Of a stretch of 64,000 nucleotides of DNA, positions 11,996 through 23,800 are shown piece after piece. A model generated the notes under the pieces. That model saw nothing but the letters and a program-made list of their open reading frames with translations. It was not told the DNA's origin and made no database searches. Position 1 is the stretch's first letter. Each line of letters opens with the position of its first letter. The position numbers and the translations under genes were made by a program. The DNA lies in the NCBI GenBank assembly GCA_907163375.1, contig CAJQUW010012704.1:186001-250000 (forward strand). Reading direction: 5' to 3'. Source of the DNA: Prostheceraeus crozeri (taxonomy: Eukaryota > Platyhelminthes > Polycladida > Euryleptidae).

Positions 11996-12758
11996 ATGAC
12001 GGCTGACTCTTTTTCCTCTTCTCATCTTTTTTCTTTCCTTGCCTTTCTACATTTACAAACAACTGCAGCATTTAGCTTTAGCGGTTTTTGCGATCGTGTT
12101 CACATTGCTTAGGGGTTTCATTATGAGAGCTGGCGCAGCAAGTGCAAGTGACAACGGAACATTCACTCTGGCGGCTCATTACATGGCAAGCAACACATCT
12201 GCTTCATATTAATAGTCCTGAGAACATGTATTTTCCTAGGAGGAGCTGTTTTACGTTTTCCTTTTTACCAGTTTTTTAGTGGGCGATGTAGATCTACGTC
12301 GAGTTCTTCCTCTTGTTTGCTTCGGTGAGTGTGGGAGGGGATGTAGCCAGGTGACGCCTTAAACCAATTTGTTGGGCATTTTCATCGTCTGAAGCATTGG
12401 AGTAAGTAAGCCCACTGTTGAATCAAAGTTTCTTTTCAATGCAATGGCTTCATCTATTTAAAGCAAATTTTTGGCACATTATGCTTTTTCCAATAGCTTT
12501 AAGAAAGTATGGGAACCAACCAGGTGGAACATAGCCCTGATCGGCGCTTTTCTACGTGTCGCATACTGAATCAAGTCTTCATAACGTGAAGCATCAATCA
12601 ACTTTATTTTCATCTGTAATGATTTCTCCTCTTCAATTTACATTGAGATGGGGTTCAATCACTGTTGAAGGAAGAGAGGATCATGGCATGTGCGCGAGAA
12701 TGCTAAAGGTGTAGCAGTCCGATACAGAATCACGCCATCTTATTGACTTCCAAGTTTT
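11996..12758. other. Decayed interior of Polinton 1
   Basis: No open frame of note on either strand. A minus-strand stretch has several Cys codons and a K/R-rich run around 12,000-12,240, perhaps the remains of a zinc-binding or basic protein. I cannot assign a family. Confidence 0.4.
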
Positions 12759-12983
12759 TCAATTGCTCAACAGTTTTTCCGATTGTAATAATACAGCACG
12801 ATGTGGATCTTTGATGTGAACATTTTGCTGATAATCTATTTCTTTCCTATACATTTGTTTTGCAAGAGGTTGCTTTACTTGCTGCATGGCAGTCAATTGT
12901 ACATATTCATCCTGAGGAATAACAATCATGCCGAGAATAAGACTCATAGTTTGTAGATAAGCATGGGAGTTTTTCAATATCAC
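12759..12983 (-). pseudogene. Remnant of a Polinton 1 accessory protein
   Basis: A 74-residue open piece reading MSLILGMIVIPQDEYVQLTAM, then QQNVHIKDPHRAVLLQ. The phrase IPQDEYVQLT followed by a Gln/Lys-rich helical region recalls the small hydrophilic protein often found near the integrase of invertebrate Polintons. No function is known. It is decayed. Confidence 0.3.
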
Positions 12984-13665
12984 TTCGAAATCTAAAATTC
13001 TTCGGACACTCTTGCGAAATTCAATGAAATAAGTAACCGTATGGTTTTTCAGTAAGCTGCTTGAAAAAATTTCAATTTAAGGCATTTTTGATCCTCTGGT
13101 GCAACCTTGTCGCGCTAAAATTTCAAAAATTAGAATTTTTATCTCGCGGATTCTTGAAAATAGCATAATAGTGTGGTATTCATGTTTTCGTGTACGAGCG
13201 TCATTCCATCAGAAACAAATTTTTGTGTATATAGATGATAAACACTTTTATGGTGTGCTGCGCGAGTGACATATCGGTAACATACTTTTGAATTCTACAT
13301 GCCTTTAAGAAATCATCCATTACAACCACATCATTAGACTGAAGTTTATTATCCCACTGGATAATTCTTCATGGCGAAATTAAAGTTTTGCGACTTTTGC
13401 AATTCCTGAAACAGCGACGGTGATAAATCCAAACACCAAATCACCACCCCCCCCTCGTTGATAGTTTCCTTAAACAACTCCCTTCTTATCCAATGAATTC
13501 AGCGTGAAAACAGTTTTTACTAACCTGCAGGAGATGGACCATGATACAGTCAGAACTTTATCACAATGGACGTCTGAAATCCATTTTATTACTTTGAACT
13601 CAACAGTTGCATAATTAAACGCTTAGACCAAAGAATATTTCCAATAGGTCCCACGGCAGGAGCTA
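12984..13665. other. Decayed interior of Polinton 1
   Basis: No supported gene. Short open pieces occur on the minus strand only. The stretch continues the minus-strand gene block between two recognisable remnants and is probably decayed element sequence. Confidence 0.4.
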
Positions 13666-13977
13666 TCATTGGAATATTGCTGAAAGGAAACCGCCCTTGT
13701 GTAGAGTTTTCCTCTTTCTTTCTGAAGGCGACTTTTTAGATTGGAGATTGAAACGCAATTTTCTACATATCGCCGTAAGAACTTTCGTTTGTTTTGGCGC
13801 TAAATTTTCTTCGGCCATCCAACTCCTCACATGAGAAATAAATTCACATATGAATTTATCGTTACAATGTCGTATAGCATTGGTATCCGCTGATTCTTGC
13901 TTCTTCATTCGTCGGAGAGCTTGATTGGCTGAAGAATTCTTTTGACTTTTACGTTTCGTCATTTTACGTTTCGCCAT
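13666..13977 (-). CDS. Basic core-like protein (Polinton 1)
   Basis: A 103-residue frame. The N-terminus is very basic (MAKRKMTKRKSQKN) and the middle is helical (FICEFISHVRSWM...PKQTKVLTAICRKLRF). The end reads KRKTLHKGGFLSAIF. The K/R-rich body followed by K.GGFL and a hydrophobic run is the pattern of a small protein common beside Polinton capsid genes. A role in DNA condensation or in the capsid is inferred. The original C-terminus may have been longer. Confidence 0.45.
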   Translation of the reverse strand: MAKRKMTKRKSQKNSSANQALRRMKKQESADTNAIRHCNDKFICEFISHVRSWMAEENLAPKQTKVLTAICRKLRFNLQSKKSPSERKRKTLHKGGFLSAIFQ

Positions 13978-15759
13978 TTTCCGTGTTAGTCTTTGCTAAA
14001 ACCTATCTTTACCACATTAGCCAGAGGTACTAACATTGCGAATAAGTGACACTCCGAAATGAGCAATGTCACAGGGTTAACCTTGGCAAAGTTGAATGCA
14101 ATTACCGTATGAAAACAGCGTTGACAAAAATAAAGCAATGTGCTACAACTCTTGAAGATGCCTTTTCATTTCCATCCCTTGTTTCGCTTAATACATCGCA
14201 AACACATAGTTACATCATCTCCGTTACTGATGTCATAGCAAGTCTTTTTTGAAGATATGAATTTGCTAGCCTTTTCTAAATAAATAGACGCATTACAGAC
14301 GGAATATACTCGAGAGTAGCAGACAATAGCTCGAAAACCAGTTGTGCTACAATCAAGTACCACGCATTTTCAATTGTTTCTTTATGAAAAGTTTGAATGT
14401 GAATATCTGAAATCGCTTCAATCCACTAGACTGCTACCAGATGGTTAAATGCGTTAAGACGTTCATCAATTTTTAATCATATGTCTATTAAAAAATTCCC
14501 CTTGGGGGTGATCTAACCTCTTTTCCATTGAATAAGAAGCAAAAATGGAAAGAGCGACTTTCCACCAGTCTTCCTTTTCCAAAATTGACTAAACTAAATT
14601 TTCGCAACTAATCTCGTCATGAAATGCTATCAGAGAATGTAGTCATTAACTCTAGAAATAAGTGCCTAGCATTCATCGGACCCAATGCGTTCCGATTCGT
14701 CCATCATCTTTATGAAATTTTAATCACATAATCTTGAACAGCTTCCTTTTATAAAACTTTGCCTATGAAAAACGTAATGTCCGCATCGTTGAGAAGTACA
14801 AGATCGCCCCTTTATCTAACCCATCCATTGCATGAAAACACAACTCTCTCATAGTAACATTTATTTGAAATAATGTAACAAGCCTGCCATTATAAATCAA
14901 TGGTTTAAAAGAGATAAAATAGATACCGATAGGTAACTATCTACAGGCGAAAGCAATTGATAACCAACAGGACTTTGGCAGTTGTTGTGGTAAGGAGGTA
15001 AGAAGCTATTGGGTTATGAACGTAGCACTACAACGAACAGACAAAATGAACACACAAAATCCGTAAAACGTTTTGTGACTCATGATAATGTTGATTCACT
15101 CTAACATCCCAAGGTGGAGCAAAAATATCATCAATGATTAAGATTTGGAAACTACTTTCCTCTCCTTACAGGATTTATTAAAAAAGGATGCGTAATAACA
15201 GTTGAAAGCAGCTTAACCAGTCGTTTTAAAAGTCAATAAGAAAGAGCACTCTCACAAGAAAGCCATAGTCCTGCAAATATATCAGATTAAGTTCCATGAT
15301 GTGTTTTCTCGCCATTGATCCAACATTGGGAATCGCAGTTGGCATTATTGATGGATACACGAACAATCTGAATGTCCAATTTTTCATTTACAATAGCACT
15401 GCGCTCCTGTACAGGTTCACCCTCACAATCCATAAAAATGATGATAGAAGCCTAAAACGGAAATTTACACATCTAAGGAAACGTGCTATAACATATTACA
15501 AAATGAAGAATTACATCGATGCTTTTTCACACCGACAAAATACCAAATGATATGAGGCAACGAAGAAGTTAAATGTTATCTAATGAAGACCACTCTACGA
15601 CACTCAAAGCACCTAAGCGCATTGTCATAGGGTAGAGTTAGGAAAGGGACTAGCAATTCTCTTTCTTTGATTTGCGTTTTTTGATGTAGCATTCTTCTCC
15701 GACTGTGCGCTTCGAAACCACTGCCGTTAAGGATTGGATCAATTATTCGTGATGTTTTA
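13978..15759. other. Gene-poor decayed stretch of Polinton 1
   Basis: No long open frame. On the minus strand near 15.15 kb a short LIIDDIF stretch looks like a Walker B motif and could be a trace of the missing packaging ATPase. I see no Walker A partner, so this remains a guess. Confidence 0.35.
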
Positions 15760-18521
15760 TAGTCTTGATTAGTTCGTTATCTGGTATGACGTCTTGTGTA
15801 GTGTGTCTCTGTTTGTCGTGTTGTGTTTGTAGTCGTTCGATACGTAACGTTGTTGTATCGTCTCTGTAAGTTGTGGTAAAATTATCGTTGGAGTATTTAG
15901 TAGCACAATAATGTGAATTTTGGTTGTTCTGTATGGTCCGTTGATCGTGTAAATGTGTTTAGTTTTTTTTTTGTTTTTTTGTAGGGGGGGGTAGTTATTC
16001 TGTGTGGATAGTTTTGTGTATGTCGTTTTCTGTTTGTATGTCCATGTGGTTTAATTGAGTATTAAAGTTGTCCGTTGTGTGTATGTCGTGTGTATCGTCG
16101 TTTTTTGGGTACGGTGTTGTTGTAGTAGTAGTTATTATTATGTGTAGTTTCGTGTTTAGTGTGTCTCGTTTCGTGTATGTTTTGTTGTTGTTGGGTGTTA
16201 TCGAAGTACTCTTTGTTCGTTGTTTAAGTTATCAACCGCTGTTTGTTTTTTTGTTTTAGTCGGTTGACTTTTGTTCAGTTTCGTAAATTCATGTGGCGTC
16301 GTTTCTAAGTTTTTGTTCAGTTTTTTCTATTCTTTATTTACTCGTTTGGGTAGTCGTTTTTTTTTTGTTTGTTAATTTGTTTCGTGTTTCGTGTTTTTTC
16401 TTTGTTTAGTACTTATATGTGTCTCCGTACTATGTATTTCTTATGTGGGCTGTTGGTCGTACTTCGATTGTTCGTAGTCTGTGTCCGTTGTACATGTGTG
16501 TTTTTTTTTGTTAGCTAATATTCACGTGGTTAATTTGTTCATGTTTGTGTGTGTCTTTTTGTTCTGTGTTAGTTTTGTTTGTTAGTCGTTGTGTGTGTTT
16601 TTAATCGTGTCAACGTCGCGGTATCTTTCGTTATCCCTTTTTATGTTCGTCTACTATACCGTCCTACTGGTACGTTAGTTAGTCTTGTGTCGTTATTTCT
16701 CGTTAGTCGGTAACGTCCCGTGTATTTTATAAGTTTTTTAGTAGTCGTTGTGTGTCTTTGTTTGTGTCGTTGTTTCTTTTTTTGTTTGTTCACGTTCGTT
16801 TTATTTGTTCGTAGTGTGTTTTAAATTAGTTAACGTAAATTTTATTCTGTGTCTGTCTAATGTCGTGTTTTGTGGTTGTACTGGGTATAAGTGTTTGTAA
16901 TTGTCTGTCGTAGATGGTGTGTTGTTTTATGTTTAGTGGGGTGTCGTTTTTGGTTACTGAGTCGTGCCATATCGTGTTTTGTCGGTTGTCTATTTGTTTT
17001 CCGTGGTACGGTTGTACGTTGGTTTGTTGGTTCGTCTTTTCGTTATGAATTCGTGTGCTAATGTTTGTGTGTGTACCGTTTGTTACGTTGTTTGTTGTTC
17101 TTTTCGTTTGTCCTATGTGTTGTTTGTTTCTTCGTGTAGTCGGATGTTTTGGGTTGGTTGTTCGTGTCGTGGTAGTCGGTTGTACCTCTTCTGTATCGTC
17201 GTGTTTCCGTTATGTGTGTTTGTCGTCGTTTATGGTCGTTCAAGTAATGGCGTTTGTAGGACTTGGCCTGTTTTTTTTTATCCGTCTTTGTCGCTTCGTT
17301 TTGTTCGTGTTTTTTATTTTCTTATGTCGTTTTTTGTTGTTTGGTTAATTATTATCGTTTCCGTAGTCTTCTGCGTCCTCCTTTTATTTGTTTAGTGTAT
17401 ATTTTGTTTTCCTGTTAACTTGTTTATTTTCTGTGTCTTTTTGGTCTCTTATTTTTCTAATAGTTCATGTTTTTTTTTATTCATTTTGTATTTTTTGTTT
17501 TTTTATCGTTCTGTTTTCTTTTTATTAATTTGTTTTTTTTTATATTTATGTTTATCTCTTGTTTTTTTGTGGTTTTTTTTCTTTTGTTTTTTTTTGTTTT
17601 TGTCTTTTTATATTTTTTTATATTTTATTTTTTTTGTTTCTTCTTTTTGTTTTTTTTTTTTTCTTAGTTGTGTATATTTGTGCTTTGTTTTTATTTTGTT
17701 TTTTTTTTCTTCCTAATATTTTGTGTTATTTTCGTATTTTTCTTCCTTTTTTTATTGTCCTATTTTCTCTTTTCTTGTTTTACGTTCTTATTGTGTGTCA
17801 ATGCATGTGCTCTTTATGTTTTACTTATCGTCTATGTTTATTCCTATTCTTGTTCCTACTTTCATTTATTCTTTCTTACCTCTTCTTGTCTTACTCTTTT
17901 CTTATCTATGTTTGTAGGTATGTTCCGTTTTGGGTCTTTTCTCTCTTCTGATCTTCCAATTATAGTTTTCCATGTAAAATGTCACAATCAATACCTAATA
18001 CGTTATCTCTCAGAAAGACCTTACAATATAAGTATGCTAGATATCTATGGGCCAAAGAATAATACCTAATATATTCAACGTTCGTCTATGTAAGTAGTTT
18101 TTTATTTATTCTGTCGGTCTCCTTTTTTTGTGTTGTCTATCGCTCCAGCTTACATTTTGACAACTGTATCATCTTTCTTTTTTTTTCTTTCTGTACTGTT
18201 TTTATTTATTTTTGTTTATTTTTTTTGTCTATTCTTTTTCTCTTTTCTCATTTAGTAGTTTATATTGTGTTTCTTATTTTTTTTTTTTTTATTTATACTT
18301 TCTTGTTTTTTCTTTTTATGTTTAAGTTCGTTATCTAATTTTATTAGTTTGTTATCTATCATTTTTTGTTGTGTATATTTACCTTTGTTATTTTTTTATT
18401 TTGTTTCTATTTTACCGTATTCTTCTAGTTTTTAGTTATTTTTTTGTTTCAATCGTAGTCGTTTTGTTCACTATTTTTTTTGTTTAAATTTATATATTGT
18501 ATTTTATCATTTTGTTTTTTA
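15760..18521. repeat. 2.8-kb T/G-skewed low-complexity block
   Basis: From about 15.76 to 17.45 kb the plus strand is dominated by T and G with few A (TGTTTGT, GTCGTT and TTCGT words). From 17.45 to 18.5 kb it turns almost pure T-rich with scattered C and G, apart from an ordinary patch near 17.95-18.09 kb. Open frames here are Phe/Leu/Val-rich products of low complexity and are not credible genes. The block separates the capsid/integrase cluster from the last gene of Polinton 1. Confidence 0.7.
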
Positions 18522-19225
18522 TTATGCGTCTTGGTGTGTATTTATATCCACGTTGGGTGGTTTCGGAATATATAGGATGGATTCCATATGCATGGAGAGA
18601 GAGGCTATTTTATTATCCTTGTGTCGACCATAATATAGCCCATTCACTTTGAAAAGGATATCCCAAGTACCTTCTCCGAGCTCATCACATCTGATGGGTA
18701 TTGAATGATCTCCATCCTTCTTATAGTAAGTACACCAATGTGATACCGGTAGGCAAATGTGATTACCATCCCAAATCTTTCTATAGGGAGTATCCTTGTC
18801 ATCTCTCGCCTTCCACTCTTGAGCAAGAGGAGTAGGAATGTCCATATTTAATGTCACGTACTCCTCAATAATATCAAGTTGGTGGCGAATGTACGGACTC
18901 ACGGGGATCAGTATGTAGTCCCCATACTGATTGTGCATTATCTTGACATCCGTGGAAGGGAGCATTCCCGTTTGGAGTACTACGCTATGATCATCATAAC
19001 GCAAGGCTTGTTTAAATTTACGCTGTAGCGGTGTAGGATTATGTACCTTGGATGTTTCTTCCACTGGCCTCAGTTGTAGATGATCTGACCGTAGCGAACC
19101 TTGTAACGTTTGACCGCCATTTTGTCCTACTAGTGCAGCAGATGGAGTAGATGCCTGAAAATGAAAAAAGATTGTATTAAGTTTACGTTCAAGGGAGGAG
19201 AGGGAGGGAAGCAGCGACTTACCAT
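18522..19225 (-). CDS. Unrecognised right-end gene of Polinton 1, spliced leader
   Basis: A well-kept open frame of about 180 residues (QRKFKQALRYDDHSVVLQTG, YGDYILIPVSPYIRHQLD, GNHICLPVSHWCTYYKKDGD, GTWDILFKVNGLYYG). It has no family I recognise and is probably globular and cytosolic, with no membrane segment. An ATG at 19,223-19,225 is followed at once by a GTAAGT donor. A 68-bp intron-like segment (19,155-19,222) ends in TTTTCAG, after which the frame continues open into the main body. The arrangement mirrors that of the polymerase gene at the opposite end. It appears whole. Confidence 0.55.
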
Positions 19226-19390
19226 TTTAGTTGGATAATAGAACAGGGAACTAGAGAGAGAAAATGTGCGTCCGTCACTCGTGTGATTCAACGATGGAAT
19301 GATTCTCACTGTGGAAGGCTCGCTATTTATAAAGAAATGCTTGATTCTCATTGGATGATGATCCTCATTGGACAATAACATCAAGTTGAT
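19226..19390 (-). promoter_or_regulatory. Right terminal-repeat promoter of Polinton 1
   Basis: Read on the minus strand: two CCAATGAG motifs, a TATA box (TATAAATA, 19,324-19,331), then GAATCACACGAGTGACGGACGCAC and a CT-rich run before the ATG at 19,225. It is homologous to the left promoter at 1-186, so it belongs to the terminal inverted repeat. Confidence 0.6.
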
Positions 19391-20094
19391 TCCAAATCTG
19401 GCATCCGTTTACCAATCCGATAGTTCGTTTTGAAGCTACAGCCCAAAACGTCCCAAATTCTAACTCTGTCGTTTTTCACCAATGTCCCAAAATCTTAAAT
19501 GGCGTCTCACATGTAAACGAAGGCAGATACGAACAAGCCGATTCTTTCAGTGAATTTTTCTCACTCTTAGCTTTCAAACGAGCTATCGCACGACAAAATC
19601 CGTCCACTGGAAGCAAGCCGTCCAGGGGGGGGGGCGTCAGCCGAAAATTTTTTCTCTCCGATTTCGCTGGAAACATCCTTCCTAACCCAAAATTTCACGT
19701 AGATTCCGAATCTGGCCTCCGTTTTCTCATCCGATGCTTCGTTTGGACGCTACACACCAAAAACATCACACACTATAGCCTCAAGACTAATCCTGGCGGT
19801 CGCCCACGTCAACCTAGACGGTCGCCCACGTCAACCAGGCGGTCGGACCAACTCACCCGAGTCTCACACTGTGTCGTTGCAGAGGGGGGGGGACGTCAGC
19901 GAACATGTTGTGAACGTGGACCCACCCGGCCGGCACACCACGACAGACCACAACCTCTGTCGTTCCAGAGGGGGGGGGGACTCAGACACGAAGCACCACG
20001 GCGGCCGACCACGACACTCTGCCGTGCCAGAGGGGGGGGGGGACGCAGCGATGGCCGCCATCTTGCGCGGTCCAGAAGTGGAGTTTTGCTTACT
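19391..20094. repeat. Outer part of the right terminal repeat with G-run units
   Basis: Two diverged copies of a block reading GATTCC-AATCTGGC-TCCG lie at 19,387 and 19,703. Four runs of 9-11 G lie at 19,625-19,634, 19,884-19,892, 19,970-19,979 and 20,032-20,042, the last three each preceded by a GTCGTTGCAGAG-like phrase. The sequence ends in GCTTACT at 20,094, where Harbinger coding sequence begins. The matching left repeat lies outside the window. Confidence 0.5.
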
Positions 20095-20845
20095 ACTCTC
20101 GTTATACTTGTTCTGTGTATCGGAAACTATATCAAGAAAAGGTGTTAAAAGCCAGTCTCGAAATGGGTATCCTGAATCACCCAATAAATGACAGTTTCTG
20201 ACTTGATGAGATTCGAAGACTTCCCAGAGTTCACTTTGCTTCAAAATAAAACTATCATGATTGCTTCCCGGCCATTTGGCAACAACATTAATGAATTTCA
20301 TCTGATGATCACACACCGCCTGAACATTAATGGAATGAAAGTTTTTTCGATTTATGTATGATTCACTGTCTTGTAAGGCTGGTGATGCAATTCTTATGTT
20401 AGTACAGTCAATACATCTGATCACTTTGGGAAATCTTGCTATTTTGTAGAAATTATTCATGCTTTCTCTTCGCTTGTCTTCACCAGGAAATACGATATAT
20501 TCATCGACATGTTTTATCAAGCTGTCAACAAAGTTGGCTAAAATTGTCGAAACACACATTTGAGATATGCTGAAATCATCGGCGACACCAATTTGAAAGT
20601 CATTCGATGCAAGATGGCGCAATGAAATCATCACCCGAGTATGTACAGAAATTGGCCGTCCATTGTTATGATGCTTTATCAAGTCAGGCCCGACGATCGA
20701 AGAGATGAGTTCAATTCCTGTTGTTCAATTTTGTCAAACCTAAAACGCGTTTGAAGTTCGAAATCCGAAAGATAATACATCTCGTTGACAATCTTGTAAC
20801 ACTTTGGTTTGCGATTCTGGGTTATCACCTGCAAGTAGGAAGCCA
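20095..20845 (-). pseudogene. PIF/Harbinger (HARBI1-like) transposase, truncated
   Basis: DDE transposase of a plain DNA transposon. Family blocks are RCIDCTNIRIASP (first Asp), YINRKNFHSINVQAVCDHQM, NVVAKWPGSNHDSFI and LLGDSGYPFRDWLLTPFL (second Asp). The start is ATG at 20,845 (MASYLQVITQNRK). One frameshift lies near 20,725. The C-terminal third, with the third acidic residue, is missing because the coding sequence stops at about 20,095, where Polinton 1 begins. The Polinton therefore probably inserted into this gene. A defective remnant. Confidence 0.75.
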
Positions 20846-23800
20846 TGTCGTTGAAATGACTGATTTACCCTGATGTAGCTGAAGGTAGCAATTTTCCTTC
20901 ACATCTGATGGAAATTTCCTCGAGGTAATCTTATTTTTACATGTTACCCTCACCTAAGATATTTTGCCGTGAGCTGCTGGTAAATACCTTGAGGTAAAGT
21001 GTTATTTTTCTGGCTCATAGTAATTGAGACAATTATTCAATGCAGAAAGAACATTTCGAGTTTCGACTCAATGAGCCACAGACCAAATCTTGACATGAAA
21101 AAATCTTGTCATAGTGCCAAAATTAGTCACTCACTAATAAAATTATGTTTGTTGCAACCAAATGTTATTGCTATCAAGCGATGATCGAAAATTGATGCGC
21201 AGACCAGATATTTTCCTGTTGAGATTTGGCCTCTACAGTCGTGATGAAAAGTTCTGCACACTCTGAAGCATCTGTAATCCTCAAAGAGTAAATCAATCGT
21301 GAGTCTGGTTCAAAAGTTATGGGAGTTAAGTACAAAAAACCATACTGAATGTTTTCTACATCTTGAAGGACTTTATTATAAAGTCTGAGTACTATAAAAA
21401 GATCAGAAGGTAGACGGATGCACAAAATAATATCTCTTTCTTGCCTAGATGCACTGCTTGGGTTTTGCTTCCTTTTGACAAGACACACTTTTAATCAGTT
21501 CCTGCTTCAGGGAATGTAGTGGGCCTATGATTTATTGTTTTATTCAGCTTCAAATCTGTGGATTAGCATACACTGTATTATGGCTGCTTCGACTAACTAC
21601 AGTTTTGCAATCGACGCCTTCAGCCGCTTTCAGTGAAAGTCCAACATCACAGGCTTAATACAATGTCACTTCTACGTAGTAGCAAACGGAAACAGAGTCT
21701 ATAAATCAAAAGAAGAAACTAGAAGAAAATTTTGGCCAACTGAAACGGACGGTTACCAATCTTTTTCGAATTACAATTTTGAATCGAATCTCGATACTTT
21801 GCAGGTCCCTGTATCAAATACAGCTTTCTGCTTAAAAGTTAGAGTCTACCTAAAACGAAAGATTAACCTTTCCCAAAGCCTAGGTATTACTATCACCATT
21901 AACATTACATACTTTAACGTAGGCCGATAACTTATGAGATAAACTCATAGAACATTCATCAGATATAGCTCATTAAATAAGTCACTACACACACTACTGC
22001 TCAGTCTTTCCATCGTACAAAATATGTTATCATAGTAGGCATGCGAATAATTGTGTTGCAATTGGAAACTCTTGCTTATCCGGAGTATCGATAGACCTTC
22101 CATTCATGCTTTTTACGCGTACTATGCGGAAATTGAATGATGTCTAATAGTCGAAGTTGACAAAATGATGTCTTGCGATCCAAGCCTCAACCAGTCGGTT
22201 ACAGAAACGCCGACCGCTGTCCCAACCCCCAACAGGCTGGTTTTGATTACGCCGGCTGCCGATCCGATCCTGGCCACCAAAACCCCGGTCGGTTCCAACC
22301 ATTAACACAGTGTACAGCACTTAAAAAATCAATGATATGCACATAATATATCGATCTGAAAACAAAATGTAAATTCAACACATTATGGACTCAGTCCATA
22401 GATGAAAGAAAACAAAATTATGCTCAATAATTCCAAGTGATTGCACTTTATGTGAATCACTAAAGTTTACTTAACTAAAATTTCCTCGGTCGACCGTAGA
22501 TGAATGATTTCTGGTGCCAAACGGATAAGTCAAACCCGACAAACGTCCTTAACTTATAAATTGTTCAGTGGGCACAGTGTCTTGAAAATACATAGCATAG
22601 ACCATGCATAGAGTAGCCAAGTGTGTACATAATGCTGGCCAATGGTAAATATTGTCAATAAATAACGACATTCAATGACGCATGATAGATTTATCAAGAT
22701 GTGACAAATGTGCATATTTATCTTGACCGTAAAGCAAAATGTAAACACTAGACATCATTGATTCATGCTAAATTATTCAAATACAATGCACTGTTTTCAT
22801 CATAAATCGTCTAAACTCATTAAACTGCATAGCCATCCTCTATGACAGAACCTTTCTTGGAAGAATGTTTTAATTGCATAATTTTCTTACATGTATCAAT
22901 TTATTATTGCTGATCATTGATCAACATGTCGTATTTTTAAAGTTCTACCTAATTTTCTAATTTTTAACTTCTGTTTTGATGTTCAAATCTCAAAATTTGT
23001 TCAAACCAAAAAAAATCATGTCCCATAATTAATGAATCGCTATCACTGATTTCTCAATCATCGATTAAAAAACAATCGAGTAATGAAATGACATAATGCT
23101 GTAATTTAAAAACTATGAAAATCTCAACATTTTAGTAGCTGCAACCATAGAGTAAGTATATTAGGTAGAGTAACAACTCAACATTTATTAAATCCTCAAT
23201 GTGTATGCAGTTTCAATTTCATTAAACGAACTTGAGTTGAAGTCCAGTACCAGATGTGAGATATGCAAATTTTTGCACTTCTGGAGAAGTGTACACGAAT
23301 TTGACTGATTATGATAGCAATACAGAAGAAAGAAAAGTAATTTACAAATCCTCCGTGTCATGACAACTTTGGAGAGGTAATGTGATTTGTTAAATTGGCA
23401 ATTCGATGGCGTTATCATTACACAGCCTTGTAATAAGACCATTTTCTTAAGCGTGATCATATCACAAACTACCTGTCACTGAAAGAACAAAACATCATGA
23501 TCAAAGAAACTGATCATAATTAACTGAAGAAGATGGAAATGGGTTCACATTACTATTCAGATTCAAGAAATGATACCCTGTGAATCACAAAATCATTCCG
23601 CTGAAAATTGAATTAAAATCATGACATCTCAGCCAAGAAGCTCTAATAAGATTTCAACTTTTCCTTGAAGACTTGCAGGGACTTACATTATAATGCAGTT
23701 CATGAAATTTCCTTGATCATCAGCTTGATTTCCGCTTTATTAAGATTCTTGTTAGCAAATATTCATTCGTTTTGGTATCCAACTTGTTTCGCACTACTTA

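Larger units (their letters stand above)
1..20094. mobile_element. Polinton/Maverick element 1 (older copy, left end outside window)
   Basis: A roughly 20-kb element with the standard Polinton/adintovirus-like gene set: polymerase B, integrase, adenain-type protease, major capsid and penton-like proteins. It also has unusual PC4-like and TBP-like genes. Sequence at 1-190 matches, in inverted orientation, sequence at about 19,220-19,380, so the terminal repeats run into the leaders of both end genes. The right terminus is inferred at 20,094 (ending TTACT), where a Harbinger transposase gene resumes. Several genes are still long and open while others are decayed, with roughly ten breaks in all. 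It is clearly older than the copies at 40-64 kb. No packaging ATPase could be recognised. Confidence 0.85.

Noticed and set aside
15121-15175. LIIDDIF on the minus strand as a trace of the Polinton 1 packaging ATPase
   Set aside because: No Walker A motif or other ATPase blocks could be found in the expected direction, so it is noted only in the gap description.
16068-18069. Several long plus-strand open frames rich in Phe, Leu and Val
   Set aside because: They come from T/G-rich low-complexity DNA in which stop codons are rare. They overlap one another in different frames and have no domain pattern.
21174-21488. 104-residue minus-strand frame as a Harbinger accessory (Myb-like) gene
   Set aside because: It shows no tryptophan-helix repeat or any family pattern. 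Position near HARBI1 alone is not enough.
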